Assembly (NCBI GenBank): GCA_023128035.1
Contig: JAGMES010000048.1
Span: 1 to 29,152, forward strand
From: Halanaerobiales bacterium
GTDB taxonomy: Bacteria; Bacillota_F; Halanaerobiia; DY22613
DNA length: 29,152 bases
Direction: 5' to 3'
The notes under the pieces were generated by a model. That model was not told the origin of the DNA. It did not search any database and saw nothing but the letters and a program-made list of their open reading frames with translations. Shown here piece after piece: positions 24,401-29,152 of this stretch (position 1 is the first letter of the stretch; every line of letters starts with the position of its first letter). Made by a program: the position numbers and the translations under genes.

Positions 24401-25154
24401 TTTGCATAGACTTCATTAAATCTTTTCTATGTTCTAAAATTTTTCCAATGCCTTCTTTTTCAAAATTTTCATTAAACAGATTATCAAATTCACGATAAAA
24501 TTCTTTTCTTTTATTTAAATTAATCTTCTCGTTGCTATTTAACCCTTCATCAGAATATCCAAAAGGATTACATACATTTTTTACTTGATTACCATGATTA
24601 TTATAATGGAATCTAGAATAAGTTCTATCCTCTTTTGAATCCATATTATCTGCCTGCGCGATTATATGTTGTAGCAATGTCTTTGGAAAAGGCCATCTTC
24701 CCTTATAAAAATGATGTCGAAGTGCTGAAAAACCAATTTCTTTATTAATATTTTCTCCAACAATAATAGCGTGAGGAATTTTTATTTGCTTTTCTAAATC
24801 ATCCCAATTGGAGGTCATTAATTTTTTAAAACTTTTTGATAAATCTTTATCAGTTACTAACATTTTTTTATCAAGTTCACTAAACCTAATACCCTGACAT
24901 TTTAAACCCATCTCTTTTCGAGCAATTGTTAAATGATTTTTATATGAAAATTTTACCTTTGTTTTTGTTACACTTAGTTGTCGAGCAATCTGTGAGTTTT
25001 CATTAGAATTATGAATATTCTGATCCAACTCATTGTTAACAACAACCTTTCTTTCAAGTAAGCATGGATCATTAACTTTGCCAAGATCATGAAATAAAGC
25101 CAAAATTTCAGCTATCAAAATAAACTCCCTGTATTCATGCTTATTATTACTCAT
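21396..25154 (-). CDS. cas10: Cas10 large subunit, Csx11/type III-C-like, with degraded cyclase site
   Basis: At 1,252 residues this is longer than most Cas10 proteins. The N-terminal HD nuclease motif is intact (FHDLGK, H22–D23), with a second histidine region at VPDHDTSVWDH. A low-complexity DK-rich linker begins near residue 424. A zinc ribbon (C626-x2-C629, C653-x2-C656) precedes the Palm domain. There, VGDFGLFDKWLSG (D696) replaces the Cmr2 pattern DGDxMGKWLSG, losing the second metal Asp, and SLADEF (916–919) stands where GGDDF is expected. Both changes predict loss of cyclic-oligoadenylate synthesis, a recognised trait of subtype III-C. It overlaps the preceding gene by 8 bases and the following one by 8. 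DNA cleavage by the HD domain would then be its main activity; that is inference. Confidence 0.88.
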   Translation of the reverse strand: MSNNKHEYREFILIAEILALFHDLGKVNDPCLLERKVVVNNELDQNIHNSNENSQIARQLSVTKTKVKFSYKNHLTIARKEMGLKCQGIRFSELDKKMLVTDKDLSKSFKKLMTSNWDDLEKQIKIPHAIIVGENINKEIGFSALRHHFYKGRWPFPKTLLQHIIAQADNMDSKEDRTYSRFHYNNHGNQVKNVCNPFGYSDEGLNSNEKINLNKRKEFYREFDNLFNENFEKEGIGKILEHRKDLMKSMQKYFSSAPAMSQVPDHDTSVWDHCFVTASITKAILNGILINNDVNQIQMMKHLLLEMKEELKKYSDSYYLIVIQSKERKKLKERISNELNRSGEHKIEFNKETLYLTDLLGTEKGKYLSEYYGSGKYDYFMIARVEGESIKATTIESDLKKKFKKLNPFVKAVKIRNNNIKNEDKDKDKDKNKYKKPMNYLNLFNSGKVRQKNEWVSLLDCLIGSPNILAIQYPGRDFRTKVYRGPDFLGRKNVIERVNEEIIEYIEEKLALGNCVYNDVNGMYFIVPELSKNNDLRKEIRDHIISIFNRKVEDGSRLCVQGEIMPRIVFRPCDISDNGLNFGKVIVELKKEYETNIKKRLPQYHLTDLSVLPIWKDEWTVKAEICHVCGKRPVINKDKIRKNYLIYNNEKVCEWCLNTRKFAFDENNQNERKDIFATFISQMSDERNKVALLVGDFGLFDKWLSGDYIKTNVNVHKNGENLKPKPPSPSRFRSVVSATDEYYNDVFNQLMQDVDLKGYKVYAKIKINHGQNKEQNLLIQSGFYEFPINAEYFKRAIQKANGVQQELNEADQILFKQLTDGKDSIGLYITEYDKVSKECQVHITESLPYGYYKENGEFEEYEVIKLQKILQYAIELHLINKRNKIIPDKVDEQIEISQMDILFLQGISKFRKIYSLADEFMLFLPANRVKKVVQVFKSEFDKRFGKAIGRISLNMGAVFFDHKYPLYLIFDTGKRMLKEYREIIGLPDEDADKYSIEIKKGEIIKATGLKCKVIDHLISEEKILNMKLEILEGAFIGEKAKVTCETTISCLEPNTLFKKSAEDKWFARVIVLDSSSKTGMLKSSSEIQKGDVILFVPSMFDFQFVNSTESRLAVQAEPCNGKNHYERRKSLICSDIRSRPMTFDKLSSLNRFSELINKESLSRSSLYHLQELLIDARNDFSKGLGDLENKYFSMLIRNIGSFKNGEEKKEKELNNLLSDGSYLDLLELKYYHKIFDWKDEVKITSKRGEKND

Positions 25155-26196
25155 TTAAATTCCCTCCAAATACACAGGTAAACAAATCCTTATAATCTTT
25201 TTTATGCGAAGTTTTTATATCTAAGCAATAGTTTTTCTTAATAGTTCCCCATCCCTCACCCTTAGCAGAGAATCCATACTTAAAAAACAATTGATTCAAC
25301 ATCTGAAAAACATATTTTAGTTCTTTAAAAAACTTTTCTGTTTCAGTATAACTTGCTCGCCACGGATAATATAATAATTGAAAATTACTTTTTGTACCAG
25401 AAGGTACAACTTCATAAAAAATAGGTTTTTTTCCTGTTTTCGTTCTTTCATCTAACTTATTGATTACATCATATTTAATTGTAAGATCAGACTCACAAAA
25501 AAAGCTATCATAAAAGTTTAAAGTTCCCTTAACCTGTTCACCTTTAATTCTTTCTTCATAATACTCCTGATAAGCATCTAAAACTTCTGCTTCACTAAAA
25601 TACCTATCTAAATATTCTTTCACAGTTTTCGTTTCATGTCCAAATAAGGTAGTCAACATCAATCTTTTTTCAATTAATTCATCTTTTATCTCATCAATTT
25701 GATCTACATTAGCAATAATTTGATCAATTAAAAGTTTTATTCCTACCCAATGTATCTTTCCTTTCCAAGTTGAAGCACGAACCATAGGCATTTTAAAAAC
25801 TTTTTCTTTCACGATAGGATTATCAGCAAAATAAAACAACTCATCATCTTTACTAAAATATGGAGTTTCCAATACAAAATCTATAGAAATCAGCCAGACA
25901 GGTATATTCAATTTTTTTATTTCCTCTTCCTCAAAAGTAAATGAGGTTAACTCTTCAAACTTATCTTTAGCATTCTTACCTCCAAACAGACATTTTTTAA
26001 TAAATTGACCTTCTTTAGTCCAATAATCTTGGAAAAAATTTATATTATTTTCGTTTTCCTTTTTACTTTTTTTTATTTTTTGTTTATAGTACGAAACAGC
26101 AGATAAATCCAAACCCAAATCCTTACAATTCTTTTCCTTCGTTGAAGAGTTAAAAATTTCGTCCGTATTTAAGTAACCAAGAATCTTTTCTTTCAT
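25147..26196 (-). CDS. Type III RAMP protein, Cmr6-like (tentative)
   Basis: The 349-residue protein starts with about 95 residues of charged, unassigned sequence. A RAMP core follows: FVLETPYFSKDD, NPIVKEKVFKMPMVRASTWKG (the 'NPI-RE…P…S-KG' pattern), an FYDSFFCESDL…YEVVPSGTKSNFQL stretch like the 'F-DA…PI-F' block of Cmr6, and a final glycine-rich GFSAKGEGWGTIK loop. I call it Cmr6-like because of that central block; another Cas7-type role is possible. The extra N-terminal segment is unusual. Its ATG overlaps the preceding stop in an ATGA junction, with GGAGGG upstream. Confidence 0.65.
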   Translation of the reverse strand: MKEKILGYLNTDEIFNSSTKEKNCKDLGLDLSAVSYYKQKIKKSKKENENNINFFQDYWTKEGQFIKKCLFGGKNAKDKFEELTSFTFEEEEIKKLNIPVWLISIDFVLETPYFSKDDELFYFADNPIVKEKVFKMPMVRASTWKGKIHWVGIKLLIDQIIANVDQIDEIKDELIEKRLMLTTLFGHETKTVKEYLDRYFSEAEVLDAYQEYYEERIKGEQVKGTLNFYDSFFCESDLTIKYDVINKLDERTKTGKKPIFYEVVPSGTKSNFQLLYYPWRASYTETEKFFKELKYVFQMLNQLFFKYGFSAKGEGWGTIKKNYCLDIKTSHKKDYKDLFTCVFGGNLNE

Positions 26197-27149
26197 TTTT
26201 CATACCCTCCTATGGAGCAAAACTTTACAGTTCCAAAAGGTTGCAACTCAAGAGCCATTTTATTCTCAATATTAAATCTTGACCCTGGAGATAATATAAT
26301 TTGAGGACTGGATAATTTTTGTCCAGCACCTCGTGAAGAATCCCAAATTCGTCCCACTACTGGTTCAATATCTCCACAAAAATTCATAATTGATGAAATG
26401 GGTGCATCAATCTGAATAGGTAATAAAGCATTCTGATTTCCAGGTTCTAAAACAATCTTCGGTTCAATACTATTAAGATTCATCCTCCATGGTTTAAATA
26501 TAGAGGAGTTTCTATCAAAAAACATAAATTCATCGCCAACTTCCAGCAATTTTGACTTGATTTTGACTTTTCCAAACCCTCTACTTCTATTCCCACCTAA
26601 TCCTTGCAAACCAACTTTTTCGTTTAAAATTCTTTCAAATCGCTCAGGCTCAATGTTCAAACATTTATAACCTTCTTCACGAAATAAAAGATAACCACAA
26701 AATCTGGTTTTGGGTTTTATGTATTCAATTTCATGTAATGTTCGTTCTTTTGCTGTCATTGTTTCAGAATCAATTGCAGTCGAAGTATAACTGCCAATAA
26801 ATTTTTGATCAAATATGTAATCAGATATTTTTTCAGTATTTTTATCAGACGGACATTTGATATATTGAAGCCCAGAATCCATATAAGTAGGAACTAGAAC
26901 ACTTTCATCCTCTTTAATATAGCAATTTGTAAACCTGAAATATTTCATCAAAATTTTGCCGTTCTTCTCATAAGAATCAGAAGAACAAAACTCATTCATT
27001 TCTCTAGTTAAAGTTGCAGTTAATGCCCCCCATAATGTTTTGCCTGGAATAAATCTTTTTGTTAATTCAACTACTCCCAACTTCAAACCACCAAAATGAA
27101 GTTTAGTTAATGCTTCTATCTCTATTTCAATTACCTTCCATATTGCCAT
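26193..27149 (-). CDS. Type III RAMP protein, Csx10/Cmr3-like (tentative)
   Basis: A 318-residue RAMP protein. It opens with IEIEALTKLHFGGLKLGVVE and FIPGKTLWGALTATL, the first RAMP strand and the 'PG-S-GA' helix. The middle carries STAIDSETMTAKERTLHEIEYI, then the glycine-rich loop GLGGNRSRGFGKVKI, which resembles Csx10 and Cas5-like group members. In a Cmr-type operon the missing Cmr3 (crRNA 5' handle binding) is the most likely role, because every other Cmr component is accounted for; this is inference by elimination. The ATG at 27149 is preferred over TTG 27158, which is too close to the AGGGG ribosome-binding site. It follows cmr5a directly. Confidence 0.62.
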   Translation of the reverse strand: MAIWKVIEIEIEALTKLHFGGLKLGVVELTKRFIPGKTLWGALTATLTREMNEFCSSDSYEKNGKILMKYFRFTNCYIKEDESVLVPTYMDSGLQYIKCPSDKNTEKISDYIFDQKFIGSYTSTAIDSETMTAKERTLHEIEYIKPKTRFCGYLLFREEGYKCLNIEPERFERILNEKVGLQGLGGNRSRGFGKVKIKSKLLEVGDEFMFFDRNSSIFKPWRMNLNSIEPKIVLEPGNQNALLPIQIDAPISSIMNFCGDIEPVVGRIWDSSRGAGQKLSSPQIILSPGSRFNIENKMALELQPFGTVKFCSIGGYEK

Positions 27150-27161
27150 AAAAATCAACCC

Positions 27162-27620
27162 CTAACCTTGGAGATCATTTGCTTTGGCAGAATACAAAGC
27201 ATAAGTTAGCATTTGTTCGTAAAGTTGCCCTAAAAAGAATAATTCATCTATAGTAAATAAATTTTCTTTGATGAGAATATTATTTATAGAATCACTTAAT
27301 CTAATCCAGTTTTCTATTTTTTCAATATCATCATTGCAAGTTTTTAAACTTAGATTATTAACCTTGTTCTTAAAAAAACTCAACTCATCTATAAAAAGTA
27401 GATTAAAACACTCCTGACAAATTGCTCTTGCAATTTTTTTCTCTTCTTTACCCTCTGAACCTCGTTCTCCCAACCATATAAAAAATCCATAAAGTCCATT
27501 GATACGTAAAATCCCAAGTGCTTTATTTAAAACAATCTTAAGGTTGCGTTTATCTGGAATGTTTTCAGCGAGGCTAATTCCTCGTAAAACCAATCTTCTT
27601 TTAAGATTTTTGCGTTCCAT
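27162..27620 (-). CDS. cmr5: Cmr5-like small subunit, first copy
   Basis: A 152-residue helical protein with GLYGFFIWLGERGSEGKEEK and a C-terminal helix QMLTYALYSAKANDLQG, resembling Cmr5 small subunits of type III-B complexes. It overlaps the end of cmr4a by 20 bases, and a GGGGGTGA ribosome-binding site precedes the ATG at 27620. With cmr4a it forms the first of two cmr4–cmr5 pairs in the operon. It is slightly longer than typical Cmr5 (about 125–150). Divergence from the second copy is large, so they probably occupy distinct positions or bind distinct Cmr4 partners. Confidence 0.75.
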   Translation of the reverse strand: MERKNLKRRLVLRGISLAENIPDKRNLKIVLNKALGILRINGLYGFFIWLGERGSEGKEEKKIARAICQECFNLLFIDELSFFKNKVNNLSLKTCNDDIEKIENWIRLSDSINNILIKENLFTIDELFFLGQLYEQMLTYALYSAKANDLQG

Positions 27621-28587
27621 CTTTCACCCCCACCTTTACTTCAATTCTTCCAAATCCACGTGTAGTCATTCCACCTATCCCAAGGTATTTAAAATAGGAA
27701 AATGCCTTTTCTAAATATTCATATAATTGATTCAACTCATTATCTTTTTCTCCACCTTTAATTAAACCTATGTTTACCGCTTCTTCAAAGTCATTTGCTA
27801 GAGTAGACATAAATCCACGCGGATGATTATAAGTTACATCAAAATAAAAATAACTAGTTCGTGGTATTGCTTCATATGAAAAAAGTGCCCCTTCGTCCGC
27901 AGTATTCGTTTCAGGATCAATAGCTACTGATGTTCGTTTCTCAAGATTGTCGTCTACTATGCTTTGAAAAAGATCATCATGGATACATATTGAACGATTT
28001 ATAATATCTGGTTCTACAGAAAGTGCTTCAAAAACATCTCTATAATTTTCAGAAATTTTATTTTCTGAAAATTTCCTATGGAAAACTAACCAACCAAGAT
28101 TCACTTTTTCCTCTAAATCATGGCTTTCTCCCAACTGAATATATTCATTATCATAAGATAATTCAATATTAGAAGCAAAGCTACATAGCTGCTCATTATT
28201 TATTGTACTACCAAAATCATCAAGTCTAGATTTTGTAGTCACCCAAATCGGACCATACATGGTAGCTACCGGAAAAAACAAGAGACGAGCATCATAAATT
28301 TGTACCATTCCCTGCCTGGAAAGGTGACCTTCCTCTTTTGAAAAACCAAACAATAAGCAAATAGGACAATTATCTTTTCCACAGCCATTTGTTCCTGCAC
28401 AATCACTATTTAGATCTAGCGAAAGATAACTTCTTGCTGCTCCTGACAGAGTTGTTCCAGGTACAATCGGTACTCCTTCTTCATCTCTAACTATTTTGTT
28501 ATCTATTCTCCCAATGTGATATCCCCCTGTCCCAATATGGATCGGTTGAAGAGCCTTTGCTAAATATATTTTGTTAAATATCACCAT
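27601..28587 (-). CDS. cmr4: Cmr4-like backbone RAMP, first copy
   Basis: The first gene of the effector operon encodes 328 residues. QPIHIGTGGYHIGRIDNKIV contains the putative RNA-cleaving aspartate (residue 29). VPGTTLSGAARSYL, a C-x5-C-x4-C-x2-C cluster, ARLLFFPVATMYGPIWV and the GGMTTRGFGR loop follow in the order expected for Cmr4. The ATG at 28587 is chosen because GGGAG (28595–28599) is 7 bases upstream; the GTG at 28593 is too close. No strong promoter stands out in the roughly 160 bases upstream, which is very AT-rich; the operon lies beyond the array 3 terminator, so it should have its own promoter there. Confidence 0.88.
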   Translation of the reverse strand: MVIFNKIYLAKALQPIHIGTGGYHIGRIDNKIVRDEEGVPIVPGTTLSGAARSYLSLDLNSDCAGTNGCGKDNCPICLLFGFSKEEGHLSRQGMVQIYDARLLFFPVATMYGPIWVTTKSRLDDFGSTINNEQLCSFASNIELSYDNEYIQLGESHDLEEKVNLGWLVFHRKFSENKISENYRDVFEALSVEPDIINRSICIHDDLFQSIVDDNLEKRTSVAIDPETNTADEGALFSYEAIPRTSYFYFDVTYNHPRGFMSTLANDFEEAVNIGLIKGGEKDNELNQLYEYLEKAFSYFKYLGIGGMTTRGFGRIEVKVGVKDGTQKS

Positions 28588-28745
28588 TACCACTCTCCCA
28601 AATAATTAATGTAAAAAGTGAATTTTTCAAACTGAAAACGTATTTCTTATTTATTACATAATTCTATTAATAAAGTAAGATTCCTCTTTTGAAAAAGTGA
28701 TCTAATTAAATTAGAAGTTCTTTCACAATTTTTATTTTCCAAAAT

Positions 28746-28775
28746 TAAAAAAACACTCATAAGTACGAGTGTTTT
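28746..28775 (-). terminator. Terminator after array 3
   Basis: A 9-bp stem (AAAACACTC at 28750–28758 with GAGTGTTTT at 28767–28775) with an 8-base loop is followed on the minus strand by a T-run. It lies 48 bases past the terminal repeat of array 3 and should stop the pre-crRNA before the effector operon. Confidence 0.8.
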
Positions 28776-28823
28776 AATACTATTCTTTAATGTTTTCTCG
28801 AAGAAAAAAACTTTTAATAATTA

Positions 28824-29152
28824 ATATTCATTCCTTTATAGGAATTATGTCTATTGTAACTGATTAATGATGATGTTATTAACGCTTCAATACAGTTTCA
28901 ATTCCTCTACAGGAAGTATGTCTATTGTAACTTCACTTATCAGGCATTACGCAGGATTGAAAGGATGTTTCAATTCCTCTACAGGAAGTATGTCTATTGT
29001 AACTTTTTAAAACCATTTCTTTGTAGAGGTTGTCATAGATAGTTTCAATTCCTCTACAGGAAGTATGTCTATTGTAACGCATTATATCAAAAAAAGGAGT
29101 GAAGTTTATGTCAGAGTTTCAATTCCTCTACAGGAAGTATGTCTATTGTAAC
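28824..29152 (-). CRISPR. CRISPR array 3 (4 repeats plus a degenerate terminal repeat; cut by the window end)
   Basis: Repeats of 37 bases start at 28895, 28967, 29042 and 29116; a degenerate terminal copy is at 28824–28860. Spacers are 34, 35, 38 and 37 bases. The repeat is identical to that of array 1. The decayed copy at the left shows that the leader is to the right, outside the window; the window ends exactly on the last base of a repeat, so the array probably continues. The terminal copy keeps the stem (TTCCT/AGGAA) but not the handle. Confidence 0.96.

Noticed and set aside
28600..28745. Possible promoter of the effector operon (TTGAAA at 28630–28625 on the minus strand)
   Set aside because: The only matching –10-like sequence overlaps the ribosome-binding site, leaving no leader. 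Other candidates are weak in this AT-rich stretch.

Overview
The window is AT-rich throughout. It has strong Shine-Dalgarno sites, TTGAAA/TTGACA–TATAAT promoters, a lipobox lipoprotein and intrinsic terminators. This fits a low-GC, Gram-positive-type anaerobe of the Firmicutes, possibly Halanaerobiales or another clostridial lineage; that placement is inference from style and gene content, not from a marker gene.

Region 1 (1–6,700, plus strand): metabolic genes. An intracellular GH13 alpha-glucan hydrolase and a GT5 glycogen synthase form an operon with a consensus promoter and a 15-bp terminator. Next is an 872-residue protein that fuses a class III PLP aminotransferase to a cyanobacterial-AAR-like acyl-thioester reductase (COG5322-type), then a bidirectional terminator.

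Region 2 (6,700–12,980, minus strand): a small lipoprotein; a membrane CHASE4-like/HAMP/PAS/GGDEF/HD-GYP protein; an MntA-type nucleotidyltransferase with a truncated HEPN partner; and a NatAB-type ABC exporter preceded by a previously uncalled 42-residue ORF.

Region 3 (12,945–29,152, minus strand): CRISPR-Cas. In transcription order, array 3 (leader beyond the window edge) ends at its own terminator. An eight-gene type III effector operon follows (cmr4a–cmr5a–RAMP–RAMP–cas10–cmr4b–cmr5b–cmr1). Then come leader 2, array 2 and a cas4-cas1 fusion with cas2, and finally leader 1, array 1, cas6 and an AAA ATPase-like gene. All three arrays share one 37-nt repeat. In the sense strand it ends in ATTGAAAC, the usual 8-nt crRNA handle, so the arrays are transcribed leftward.

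The effector resembles subtype III-C (Csx11-type). Cas10 keeps its HD nuclease motif, but both cyclase metal motifs are degraded and no CARF effector is present. The backbone (Cmr4) and small subunit (Cmr5) are each encoded twice as adjacent pairs, so two non-identical backbone modules could build one complex or two. Leaders 1 and 2 are about 89% identical by eye and carry a repeated TTACACACCA motif at conserved spacing. The cas6 ribosome-binding site starts one base after the last, degenerate repeat of array 1, so Cas6 probably acts on its own message.
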